In this document: in pieces, positions 30,653 to 39,887 of the stretch | Layout of the letters: every line of letters starts with the position of its first letter | Position numbering within the stretch: position 1 is the stretch's first letter | Assembly (NCBI GenBank): GCA_030745835.1 | Contig: JASLNU010000021.1 | Coordinates: forward strand, 1-64,000 | From: GCA-2687515 sp002687515 | GTDB taxonomy: Bacteria; Pseudomonadota; Alphaproteobacteria; Rhodospirillales; UBA2165 | DNA length: 64,000 nucleotides | Direction: 5' to 3' | The notes under the pieces: model-generated | Told to the model about the DNA's origin: nothing | Database searches by the model: none | The model's input: the letters and a program-made list of their open reading frames with translations, nothing else | Position numbers and translations under genes: made by a program

Positions 30653-31159
30653 CTATGCCTCCGGGAGGAGTTTTTGCCTTAGGCGTCTAATTTCCTCCTC
30701 CTTAGCTTCAATCTCATCCTTGATATCTTCGAGTTGCTCTCGAATGTGAGCGCGTATTTTGGGATCTGTCTCATTCTGCAACTGCCTGGCAAGCTCTCTC
30801 GCCAATCGCTCCAAATTAACTAAATCGTCCTGTAGTTCCGCAATCCGTGCCCGAATTTCCGCCTCGTCATCATATTGTTTTTCTCTGGTGTTCTGGGTTT
30901 TCCGCAATTCAATATTCAGCGCACTCTCGGTCGGGCCGCCCGGGTTCATGCGGCCGTCTATGCGGAGGCCGTTGTCCTTCTGGAATTTCCTGATGCCATC
31001 AAACAGGCGCTGGTCCGGGTATACGGTCATGCCGTAGTCGGGTTCAACATAGTAGCCGAAATCCTGCAGCACATATTTGGTGTTGATGGTATCCGACTGG
31101 TCGGCGGGCGCGTCGCCGGCGAGGGTGGCGTTGAGGTTCAATCTTGGTCCTGAAAGCAT
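30653..31159 (-). CDS. Peptidoglycan-binding-like domain and coiled-coil protein
   Basis: A 168-residue protein. Residues about 35-85 resemble a PGBD-type peptidoglycan-binding domain (LFDGIRKFQKDNGLRIDGRM). Residues about 95-165 form a long charged coiled coil (ARIAELQDDLVNLERLAREL). There is no signal peptide or lipobox in the predicted N-terminus, so export is unclear; it could be a phage-like or intracellular protein. GC is lower than in the neighbours and the upstream 100 bp are very AT-rich. Homologues are unknown to me. Confidence 0.7.
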   Translation of the reverse strand: MLSGPRLNLNATLAGDAPADQSDTINTKYVLQDFGYYVEPDYGMTVYPDQRLFDGIRKFQKDNGLRIDGRMNPGGPTESALNIELRKTQNTREKQYDDEAEIRARIAELQDDLVNLERLARELARQLQNETDPKIRAHIREQLEDIKDEIEAKEEEIRRLRQKLLPEA

Positions 31160-31309
31160 AGTGAGGTTTCCTATTGGCGGCAGGCTGCTGGTTGGTTTTG
31201 GAATAGAACAAATATAGTATATATAAGCCTAAAAGTCAAGATAATTATCTATTAAATATAATTAATTGGCTAATTCAAATGCTTATGGCCGGCGCGCCGA
31301 CGGCCCTGG

Positions 31310-31332
31310 ATTACCCGGTTAAACCGGGTAAT
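31310..31332. repeat. 11-bp perfect palindrome with one-base loop
   Basis: attacccggtt at 31310-31320 and its inverse aaccgggtaat at 31322-31332 flank a single base. As RNA the loop would be too small to close fully, so it is more likely a DNA-level site or part of a dispersed intergenic repeat. Confidence 0.6.
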
Positions 31333-31398
31333 GACGAGAGGGGGAGACGGCGGAAAGACCTAATCGTCATGCCCCGGCCCTCTTTGGATTTTATTGGC

Positions 31399-31419
31399 GG
31401 GGCATCCAGAGCGGCTTGG
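31399..31419. repeat. 21-bp dispersed repeat, copy 2
   Basis: Exact second copy of the word at 29535-29555 containing catccagagcggcttgg. It lies 10 bp beyond the end of the second carboxyltransferase gene. Confidence 0.6.
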
Positions 31420-31429
31420 CGAAGGCTTG

Positions 31430-32935
31430 CTAGCCCGATGCCGCGTTCCTGAGCAGCAGCGAATTGTCGCCCCTTTGAACCTGGACGTAGCGGACGCTTG
31501 GGTGCTTGTTCAATTCGCGCATCAGTTTTTTCAGGGGCAGGGCGGCGCCGAGATATTGTTTCGGCGGGCCGGCGGCGCGCATGGCGTCGATTTCCTTGTC
31601 GCCCTGCATGATGGCGTGCATCAACAGCTCTTCGTCGGAGGCGCCGCCGAGGCCGAGGCTATCGCGGTATTCCTTGACCGACGGTTCGTCCTGCGTCCCG
31701 TCCGGTGGCGCCAGTTCGGCGGCGCGCGGGTCGGCGAGCAGCCTGTCCTTCAGGTCCTGGTCCATCCACGGCTCGCCCGAATCCTCGCCATAGGTGCCGT
31801 GCGCGAAACGGATCAGATCGTCGATGACCACGCTGTAACGCTCGCCGGTCGAAACGTTGAGCGCCGCCTGGGTGCACATATGTTGGGAGTAGGGCGTGAT
31901 CATGAACGGATATCCCAGTTCCTCGCGGATCCGGATGCTTTCCTCGATGACCTCGTCGAGGCGCTCGCCAAGGCCGATCTCGGCCAACTGGAATCTCAGG
32001 TTGGAAATGACGCCGCCGGGAATCTGGTGGATGAACTGCCCGTAGTCGTATTCCAGATGCTCGCCGACGACCATATCGTCTTCCTTGGCGAGGCCGTAAA
32101 AGCGTTCCGACACCGATTGCAAAAGCGTTTCGTCGACCAGCGGGGAAAAGCCCTTGAGGCGCGCGTTGTGGGCGACGTTGAGCACCGACGGCTGCGCCGA
32201 GCCTTCGGCCAGCGGCGGGATGCCGGTGTGCAGGGTTTCGACGCCAAGCTCCAGCGCTTCCAGGTAAATCATGGGCGCCATCCCGGTGGTGCAGTGCGAA
32301 TGTAGCTCGAACGGAATGCCCTCGCAAATTTCCATCATCATCGGGACCAGGGTGCGGACGCGGTCCAGCGTCAAAAGCCCGCCCTGGTCTTTGAGGTAGA
32401 TCACATCCGGCTTGAGGGCAGCGGCGCGGCGCGTCTGTTCGGCGAACAAATCGTCGGTGTGGCGCGGCGAGATGCAATAGGCGATGGCCAGCGCGAATTT
32501 GATGCCGATGCTCCTATAGAACGGGATCAGCGCGGGAAACATGAGTTTCATCTGATCGGCGGTGTTGCTCATCATTTGCACCCGTTGCAGGGCGCCGATT
32601 TCCGCCTGGTGGGTCCAGAACAATTCACCCAGCGCCGGCGGCGTCGGCCGGCCCAGGGGATTGAGGTTGAAGCCGCCGCTCATGCAGGACTTCGGCGTGT
32701 TGGGTATTTTCTCGGCCAGCATATGCATGGTGTCCCAAGGGTTTTCCTTGAGATCGCGGATCATCTTCTTGAAATGGACGGCATTGCCGGGAATTTCGAT
32801 GACCTCGTAGCCGGCCCGGTCCATATCACCGGCGATGGCTTCCATCTGGCCGTGGCGTATGCCCATCGCCCACAGGCTCTGCGAGCCGTCGCGGAAGGTG
32901 GTGTCGACGAAATGCACGTCTTTCGCTTCGCTCAT
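31430..32935 (-). CDS. Carboxyltransferase subunit, pyruvate carboxylase/OadA-like (copy 2)
   Basis: A 501-residue paralogue of the gene at 27801-29297, with the same motifs: DTTFRDGSQSLWAMG, VIYLKDQGGLLT and FELHSHCTTGMAP. It also lacks a biotinyl domain. The start at 32935 is preceded by aaggga; the frame runs further to 32977 without a ribosome site. It is not next to biotin carboxylase genes, and lies downstream of a thiolase and a 2-hydroxyacid dehydrogenase on the same strand. It could use the AccB/AccC pair encoded 4 kb away. The two copies probably differ in acceptor. Confidence 0.85.
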   Translation of the reverse strand: MSEAKDVHFVDTTFRDGSQSLWAMGIRHGQMEAIAGDMDRAGYEVIEIPGNAVHFKKMIRDLKENPWDTMHMLAEKIPNTPKSCMSGGFNLNPLGRPTPPALGELFWTHQAEIGALQRVQMMSNTADQMKLMFPALIPFYRSIGIKFALAIAYCISPRHTDDLFAEQTRRAAALKPDVIYLKDQGGLLTLDRVRTLVPMMMEICEGIPFELHSHCTTGMAPMIYLEALELGVETLHTGIPPLAEGSAQPSVLNVAHNARLKGFSPLVDETLLQSVSERFYGLAKEDDMVVGEHLEYDYGQFIHQIPGGVISNLRFQLAEIGLGERLDEVIEESIRIREELGYPFMITPYSQHMCTQAALNVSTGERYSVVIDDLIRFAHGTYGEDSGEPWMDQDLKDRLLADPRAAELAPPDGTQDEPSVKEYRDSLGLGGASDEELLMHAIMQGDKEIDAMRAAGPPKQYLGAALPLKKLMRELNKHPSVRYVQVQRGDNSLLLRNAASG

Positions 32936-33017
32936 AAGCCATCCCTTGTTGATATTTGCCGCCGCGCCGCGAGCCAAGCTTGAGACAAAGCCCGACCGGG
33001 GTCAAGGCAGCGCTCCG

Positions 33018-33962
33018 CTAAACCACCCGGTTGGCGATCTCGCGGCCGGCGAAGAAATCGGTGAGGATGGTTATGGTCAGGGCGTCCTTGGCGATGCCGG
33101 CCTCGAGCGTGTTGCCGGCCAGGTGCGGGGTCATCACCACATTTTGCATGTGCAGCAGCGGCGCCCGGACGGCCGCGCCGCCCGCGATGACATCCAAACC
33201 GGCGCCGCCGATGGCGCCGGTTTCCAGCGCCCGCGCCAGGGCCGCCGTATCGACCACCGAGCCGCGCGCCACGTTGACCAGCACGCCGCCGGGGCCGAGG
33301 CCGGCGAGCACATCATCATCCACCAGGTGCCGGGTCGCCGCGCCGCCCGGGCAGGACAGCACCAGATGGTCGGCAGCGCGCGCCAGCTTGAGCGGGCTTT
33401 CGCAATATTGATACGCCACACCGGCGCGCGGCGCTGGGTTGTGGTAGAGGATGTCCATGCCGAAGCCAGCGGCCCGGCGGGCGACGCCGAGGCCGATCTG
33501 GCCGAGGCCGATGATGCCCAGTTTCTTGCCATGCACGGTTCCGGTCTCACCCCGCGGGCCTTCGGCTTCGCCGCCGCGCCCGCGCATCAGCGCATCGCCC
33601 GGCAAAAGCCCACGCACCACCGCCAGAAGAAGCGCCATGGCGTGGTCGGCCACCGATTCCTGGTTGGTGCCGCGCCCGTTGGCGACGGCGATGCCGCGCC
33701 GTTTCGCTTCGGTCAGGTCGATGCGGTCCATGCCGACGCCCTGGCCGATTATCAGTTGCAGGCCCGCCATGGCGTCCATCATTTGCTTGTCGATGTCGCG
33801 CGGCCCGTCCGAGACGATGGCCCGGATGCGCGGCCCCTGTTCGCTCAGGAAGCGGGCGCGGTCGGGCGCGTCTTCGATGAATAAAAGATCGAACCGCCGG
33901 GCAAGCGCGGCGCGGCTATCATCGGAGATCGGGCAGTTGACCAGGACCGCCGGCTTGTCCAT
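33018..33962 (-). CDS. D-2-hydroxyacid dehydrogenase family protein with atypical active site
   Basis: A 314-residue member of the family: substrate domain at both ends, NAD site LGIIGLGQIGLGVARRA, catalytic Arg in NVARGSVVDTAAL and His in TPHLAGNT. The catalytic Glu normally in DVFExEP is not present; the segment reads DVIAGGAAVRAP. The His would then lack its usual partner, so activity may be altered. It lies between thiolase and carboxyltransferase genes in one minus-strand cluster. Substrate unknown. Confidence 0.85.
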   Translation of the reverse strand: MDKPAVLVNCPISDDSRAALARRFDLLFIEDAPDRARFLSEQGPRIRAIVSDGPRDIDKQMMDAMAGLQLIIGQGVGMDRIDLTEAKRRGIAVANGRGTNQESVADHAMALLLAVVRGLLPGDALMRGRGGEAEGPRGETGTVHGKKLGIIGLGQIGLGVARRAAGFGMDILYHNPAPRAGVAYQYCESPLKLARAADHLVLSCPGGAATRHLVDDDVLAGLGPGGVLVNVARGSVVDTAALARALETGAIGGAGLDVIAGGAAVRAPLLHMQNVVMTPHLAGNTLEAGIAKDALTITILTDFFAGREIANRVV

Positions 33963-33987
33963 CGACCGGCCCCGTCCCCGGACCGGA

Positions 33988-35193
<1,206 letters not shown>

Positions 35194-35356
35194 GGCGGTT
35201 CACGGGGCTTGCCCGTCTCCTCTGGCTTTAAAAGTTAGGTTACGGAGAAGATTAAAGAATGCGGCGGCCCCGCGCAATCGGCTCTTATGCGCTGGCGGTG
35301 GGCGGATTGGGGAGTTATGATTGGAATTATTCCAAACTATCCAACGGAAACCGACG

Positions 35357-35689
35357 ATGACCGAAGAGCTTACCGCAAAAGTCTGCGTTCCCTGCCAGGG
35401 CGGCATTCCGCCATTAGAGCCCGATGCCGCCGCCGGTTTTCTCGAACAGACGCCGGACTGGGAGCTGACCAACCAGGCCAGCCATATCGAGCGCCGTTTC
35501 AGCTTCGGCGATTTCGCCGAAACCCTTCAATTCGTCAACCGCGTCGGCGAACTGGCCGAGGCCGAGGGCCACCATCCCGACATCGCCTTCGGCTGGGGCT
35601 ATTGCAACATCACCCTCTATACCCACAAGATCAACGGCCTGCACGAGAACGACTTCATCCTGGCGGCCAAGATCAACGCACTGATTTAA
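35357..35689 (+). CDS. phhB: 4a-hydroxytetrahydrobiopterin dehydratase
   Basis: A 110-residue pterin-4a-carbinolamine dehydratase. The signature histidines are in GHHPDIAFGWGYCNITLYTH (HHPD and TH), with a CVPCQGGIPPL N-terminus common in bacterial PhhB. It recycles the pterin cofactor of phenylalanine hydroxylase or serves molybdopterin metabolism; no hydroxylase is nearby. The start at 35357 fits the family length; an upstream TTG-type extension to 35321 does not. Confidence 0.92.
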   Translation: MTEELTAKVCVPCQGGIPPLEPDAAAGFLEQTPDWELTNQASHIERRFSFGDFAETLQFVNRVGELAEAEGHHPDIAFGWGYCNITLYTHKINGLHENDFILAAKINALI

Positions 35690-35704
35690 GGCGGCGTTGT
35701 AGTC

Positions 35705-36589
35705 TTAACCCGCCGATCCGCCGGACTGTTGCAGCGCGACAACGCCGGCGACTACCACCGCCGCCGAGGCGATGCGCCAGCGCCCGCCATCCTCACCCAG
35801 GAGCCGCACCCCGATAAAGGCGGCGAAGACGACGCTGGTTTCGCGCAGCGCCGCCACATAGGCCATCGGCGCCACGCTCATCGCCCAGATAACGATGCCA
35901 TAGGCGAGGATGGCAATGACGCCGCCGGCCAGACCGGTCTTCCAGAGCGTGCCTAGGTTGGCTAAATAGGTGTGCCGGCGCATTGCCATGGTTACCGGTA
36001 CGATCAAGACCGCGGTCAGGAAAAACATCCAGGTAATGTAAGACAGGGGATGGCCGCTCAGTCGGACGCCTTGGCCGTCGGCGTAGGTATAAAGGCTGAT
36101 TATAAGTCCAACGAGCAGGGCCCGGGCGGTGGCCGACCATCCGCCGGATGGGTTCGGCCGCGAGAAAACGGACAGGCTGATGATGCCGGCGCTGATCAGG
36201 GCGATGGCCGCCAGGCCGGCGGTGGTCGGCCATTCATCGGCGAAGACCGCGGCCAGCAGGAAAATCATGATCGGCGCCGAACCCCTTGCGATGGGATAGG
36301 TCTGCGATAAATCGCCGGCATCTAACATGCGGGCGAGCGCCAGCCCGTATATCAGGTGAATAACCGCCGAGGCGGCGATATAAGGCCAGCTTTCGCCCTC
36401 AGGCAGCGGCAGCAGGAACAGGAATGGTATCGAAATCAGGCCGCCGGTTCCCAAAACCAAGGCCACGGAAACCAGCCGGTCGCCGGCGCTTTTGACGGCG
36501 GCATTCCAGGACGCATGGAACACGGCCGCCGCCAGAACCAGGGCAAATACCAAGGCGCTCACGGGAGTTTCCCTTGTGGTTTGCGTCAT
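35705..36589 (-). CDS. EamA/DMT-family membrane transporter
   Basis: A 294-residue integral membrane protein with about ten hydrophobic helices in two EamA repeats, the first starting ALVFALVLAAAVFHASWNAAVK (FHASWNA is typical) and the second near LVGLIISLYTYADGQG. The last helix follows RWRIASAAVVVAGVV. The family exports amino acids, nucleobases or drugs; substrate is unknown. It stands alone between phhB and the glycosyltransferase-like gene. Confidence 0.9.
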   Translation of the reverse strand: MTQTTRETPVSALVFALVLAAAVFHASWNAAVKSAGDRLVSVALVLGTGGLISIPFLFLLPLPEGESWPYIAASAVIHLIYGLALARMLDAGDLSQTYPIARGSAPIMIFLLAAVFADEWPTTAGLAAIALISAGIISLSVFSRPNPSGGWSATARALLVGLIISLYTYADGQGVRLSGHPLSYITWMFFLTAVLIVPVTMAMRRHTYLANLGTLWKTGLAGGVIAILAYGIVIWAMSVAPMAYVAALRETSVVFAAFIGVRLLGEDGGRWRIASAAVVVAGVVALQQSGGSAG

Positions 36590-36801
36590 TGCTCTTTATC
36601 GCGTCACGCCGCCCGGGTCACGCATGAAAATTCGGTAGGCGTGCCCGTTCGGTCGTACCGGCATCACCAGCAAACCATAATCTTCCGCGGCTGCCGCCCG
36701 GCCGCTATCGACCGCTTCCGGTTCGCTTCGGATCGGTGACCGATGGCGCAATGCGCGCTAAGTTTTGATCTCCCCGCCCTGGGCCGTTAGTCTCCCGGCC
36801 T

Positions 36802-37665
36802 GTGAAAACCGTCATCATATCGGCCGCCGACAGCGGCTTCTTTCAGCTTCTTTCGGGCCTGGTGAAATCGATCCGGGCGCGCCGCCCCGAACCTATTCCC
36901 CACTGCGTACTCGACTGCGGCTTGGAGCCGGATCAGCGGACCTGGCTGGCCGGCCAGGAGGTTTCCCTGGTCACCCCCGATTGGGATTATTCCGGCTTCG
37001 AGGTTCCGGGCGTCTGGTTCAAGGCGATGACCGCCCGCCCGCATCTGCCGCGCTGGGTGCCCGGCTACGAGATGTATCTGTGGATCGATGCCGACGCCTG
37101 GATACAGGATTGGTCGGCGGTCGCCAAATTCATCGCAGGCGCCTCGGAGGCGGGCGTCGCCGCCGTCAAGGAAGCCGATCATGCCTATCCCGAAACCATC
37201 GGCCCAACGCCGGACCGCCATGGCCCCCTATCGACGGACTGGCACGGCGCCGTGGTCAAATCCTTTTTCGGCCCCGAGGTGGCGGCCAAGATCGGCCGCT
37301 TGCCGCTGATCAACAGCGGTGTGTTTGCCGCCCGGGCCGAAAGCGGCCTCTGGCCGGCATGGAGCGACGCCTTGAAAACGGCGCTGAGCACCGCCAGGGA
37401 CAATCTGTTTCTGTCCGAACAAACCGCCTTCAACGTCGCCCTCCTTGAATATGGGGTGCCGTTCGCCAATCAGCCGGCCTGGTGCAATTGGGCCTGCAAC
37501 CGGGCCTGGCCGCTGATCAACAGCGCCGGCCAGCTGGTCGAGCCGGTTTTCCCGCACCGCCCCTTGGGCATCGTGCACATGACCGGCGAGACCAAGAAGG
37601 GCAGCCATCCGATCCCCGTGCAGGGTGGCGGCACGAGCCTGAGAACACTCGAATATCCGGGATAG
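36802..37665 (+). CDS. Glycosyltransferase-like protein (GT-A fold, DxD)
   Basis: A 287-residue soluble protein that looks like a GT-A nucleotide-sugar transferase. The N-terminus MKTVIISAADSGFFQLLSGL begins a Rossmann-like half, YLWIDADAWI contains the DxD-type metal site, LINSGVFAAR and FLSEQTAFN resemble acceptor-domain motifs, and the C-terminal GIVHMTG holds a possible metal His. The start is GTG at 36802. No other polysaccharide genes lie nearby. Exact family not assigned. Confidence 0.7.
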   Translation: MKTVIISAADSGFFQLLSGLVKSIRARRPEPIPHCVLDCGLEPDQRTWLAGQEVSLVTPDWDYSGFEVPGVWFKAMTARPHLPRWVPGYEMYLWIDADAWIQDWSAVAKFIAGASEAGVAAVKEADHAYPETIGPTPDRHGPLSTDWHGAVVKSFFGPEVAAKIGRLPLINSGVFAARAESGLWPAWSDALKTALSTARDNLFLSEQTAFNVALLEYGVPFANQPAWCNWACNRAWPLINSAGQLVEPVFPHRPLGIVHMTGETKKGSHPIPVQGGGTSLRTLEYPG

Positions 37666-37965
37666 CGTTTATACCGACCTGCACGGATAAACACCCATTG
37701 TGATCTTCTTTCCCGTTCCCCCGGTAGGAGGGGAGGCGCGGGCGACTCGGGCGCCGGTTCCGAATCTTAACAAGCTGTTAACCAGCGCTGCTTAGTCTTT
37801 GAAATAGATAAGAATTCGGTCGGCAAAAACGACCGTGCGGAGCGGCATTTGCCTGCCACCAGGGTGGACTTCCGTTCCCAAACGATTGAATCTCAAGGCC
37901 TTAGCCGGAGGGCGTGACTGGCAAGGGCTTTGCATGGCAGAAGGCCAAACCGAGCCGGGGTGCGG
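37666..37965. other. Intergenic region upstream of ftsB
   Basis: A 300-bp gap. It includes a G/C-rich stretch near 37710-37770 and a TA-rich region near 37780-37820 that could hold the ftsB promoter. No gene or structured RNA that I recognise is present. Confidence 0.5.
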
Positions 37966-38292
37966 ATGAAGTTTATTATCGAAGCGCGTTCGCGCGCACG
38001 CCACGTCGTCGGCCCCATCTTCGCGGCCGCGCTGATCGTTTATATCACCTACCACGCCGTACAGGGCGAACGGGGCCTGATCGCCTATTGGAAATTAACC
38101 AAGCAGGTGGAGCAGGCCAAGATCGTGCAAACCGACATGGAAGCGGCGCAAAAGAAGATCGCCAACCGGGTGGCGCTGCTCTCCAACGCCTCCATCGACC
38201 GCGATATGCTCGACGAACGCGCCCGCTACATGCTCGGCTACAGCCGCGCCGGCGAAATCATCATCCTGTTAGGCGAAAAGGCGCGGCTTTAA
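37966..38292 (+). CDS. ftsB: FtsB/DivIC-family septum formation initiator
   Basis: A 108-residue bitopic membrane protein: one helix near residues 13-31 (VVGPIFAAALIVYITYH) followed by a coiled coil (LTKQVEQAKIVQTDMEAA) and a C-terminal RDMLDERARYMLGYSRAGEIIIL segment (DERARYMLGY), which is the DivIC/FtsB signature. It acts in the FtsQLB division complex. The start at 37966 follows a short spacing from ggtgcgg; the frame could extend to 37930. Its location upstream of pdhA is normal in alphaproteobacteria. Confidence 0.88.
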   Translation: MKFIIEARSRARHVVGPIFAAALIVYITYHAVQGERGLIAYWKLTKQVEQAKIVQTDMEAAQKKIANRVALLSNASIDRDMLDERARYMLGYSRAGEIIILLGEKARL

Positions 38293-38395
38293 GCCAGCGG
38301 CCAGGGCGGTTCCGGATATATAGAAACCCGAACGTTTTTACCGGCAATTTGCCACATTTCAGCGGCCTGTAGCGGCGAATAGTCGGCCACCCAAA
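38293..38395. repeat. Fragment of the MITE end sequence
   Basis: gggcggttccggatata at 38304-38320 matches the end of the 25436 element in 15 of 17 positions. No second inverted end is visible nearby, so it looks like a solo or decayed copy lying just beside the orphan binding-protein gene. Confidence 0.4.
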
Positions 38396-39337
38396 CTAAA
38401 ATGACTGTGCGTTTGCAAGAAAATCTCCGCGGATATATTTGGCGGGGTCAATTTTCGTGTCGGATGGCAATTGTCCGGCATGAATCATGATTTCCAACAC
38501 CTTTCTCATGCCAGCCATGTTGACGCCGAGGTCGAGTGGGAGCGGGCGCCGGTCGTGAAATTCTTGCCACCCGCGTTCGGCATAACGCTTTTCAAGACCA
38601 ATTAGATTCACCGCAATGGAAACCACATCGTCCTTGTTTGCTGGATCATAGGTGAATTTTGCGGTTTCCATGAGTCCGCGAAGAAAAGCCGTTAAGGTAT
38701 CGCCGTTGGATTGAGCCCACCCCATATCGGCGGCAAATATCCCATACTGATATTCGGGGATGAAATCGTAAGAATGCCCGAGATTGTTAAAACCGGCATC
38801 CTCGGCCATGTAATTAAGCGGCGGAGGTTGTAGCGCAACATCGATGGTTCCCGCTTGCAGCGCTTTCCAACGCGCTGGTGCGCCGCCCAACCTATTGACC
38901 CGGTAATCATCCGGCCCAAGGCCATTCCGATGGGCGATTTCCTGAAACTGATATAGCGTTCCACCATCGGCATTGATTGTCCCGAATACCGCGCCTTTTA
39001 GATCAGAAAACTTCGTAAACTGGGGGCGTGCAATAATGTCTAGAATTAGCTTTCCAGTATTGCCAGCAATAATCTGGATATCGCTTTTTTCGGATTCAAT
39101 TCGTTTGATAATTCCTTCGGGAGGCACTGCCCCAACTTGGATGTCACCAGATTTCAGCAAATCGACGGGACTTTCACCGTGGGTATCCACAACTTCCAAT
39201 GCAAGGCCAAATTTTTTCATAGAACCGGTTGCCTTCGCAACCTGTAGCGGCAAAGTGAAAAATCCGGTCGAGATTATTCCGACACTGAACGGAATTAATT
39301 CAGCGCCATTGGCCGAGCTATTAACATTATCAACCAT
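38396..39337 (-). CDS. SsuA/NMT1-type solute-binding protein without signal peptide
   Basis: A 313-residue protein with the periplasmic binding fold of the NMT1/SsuA group: FSVGIISTGFFTLPLQVAKATG at the start, DLLKSGDIQVGAVPPEG, LKGAVFGTINADGGTLYQFQ and ALQAGTIDVALQPPP. The N-terminus MVDNVNSSANGAELI has no export signal, and there are no ABC permease or ATPase genes alongside. GC is lower than its neighbours and it interrupts the ftsB-pdhA spacing. It may be a transferred gene that lost its signal sequence or a cytosolic ligand-binding protein such as an HMP-P synthase relative. Confidence 0.8.
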   Translation of the reverse strand: MVDNVNSSANGAELIPFSVGIISTGFFTLPLQVAKATGSMKKFGLALEVVDTHGESPVDLLKSGDIQVGAVPPEGIIKRIESEKSDIQIIAGNTGKLILDIIARPQFTKFSDLKGAVFGTINADGGTLYQFQEIAHRNGLGPDDYRVNRLGGAPARWKALQAGTIDVALQPPPLNYMAEDAGFNNLGHSYDFIPEYQYGIFAADMGWAQSNGDTLTAFLRGLMETAKFTYDPANKDDVVSIAVNLIGLEKRYAERGWQEFHDRRPLPLDLGVNMAGMRKVLEIMIHAGQLPSDTKIDPAKYIRGDFLANAQSF

Positions 39338-39887
39338 GCGTCACCCCGATCTTAGTTGTAGGCTTTAATCTTGTCGTCGCTCGTTCGTCCCGGTGCGCCC
39401 GGCTAACCCGAAAGATTCACGAAAGGTTACCGCCGCACTCCCATAATGCGTTATGGTTCAGTTGCTTAAGCTAGATCTAACGCGGCGAACGGCGGTGACG
39501 GATTGTACCCTTTCGAAGATCGAATTTCCACGGCTTTGTGGGCGGGTTGTGGCGGCGGCGAGATCTCGCCGAACGGCGGCGCGCCGTTGCTGGCGGTGCC
39601 GCCCGTAAAATTTCAGCATGATTCCTCCGGCGTCATAATCGGGTCAAATATCCCTAAATTTATGGGGTCAAACTTGATCGAAAATTGCGTCTGATTACAA
39701 GTGTAGTTAATAATATTTTCGTTTTGGGACGGCAATTAACCAAAAATGCGGTAATTGCGCTTTTTTAATTGCAAAACAACAACTTCACCTTCATCATTTT
39801 GATCTGAATTCCCATGTAATTGGTGATCCGTAAAACCCGAAACCGCGCCCCGCCGGCGCCCCAAGGGGAGATATCAGGGAGATATCC
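39338..39887. other. Intergenic region upstream of pdhA
   Basis: A 550-bp gap with the divergent promoters of the binding-protein gene and the pdh operon. The middle (39540-39610) is GC-rich with self-complementary words such as ggcggcgagatctcgccg (39551-39568), and the last 200 bp are AT-rich. The ribosome site for pdhA (cagggagatatcc) is at the end. No open frame has a credible start. Confidence 0.5.

Larger units (their letters stand above)
31160..31429. other. Intergenic region with short palindrome and dispersed repeat
   Basis: This 270-bp gap has a very AT-rich part (31200-31270) that likely holds the promoter of the coiled-coil gene, the perfect 11-bp palindrome attacccggtt/aaccgggtaat (31310-31332, one-base loop) and the second copy of the 21-bp repeat (31399-31419). 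No gene is seen. Confidence 0.6.

Noticed and set aside
39503..39694. 63-codon frame upstream of pdhA
   Set aside because: Low-complexity composition, no ribosome site and no homology; treated as intergenic.
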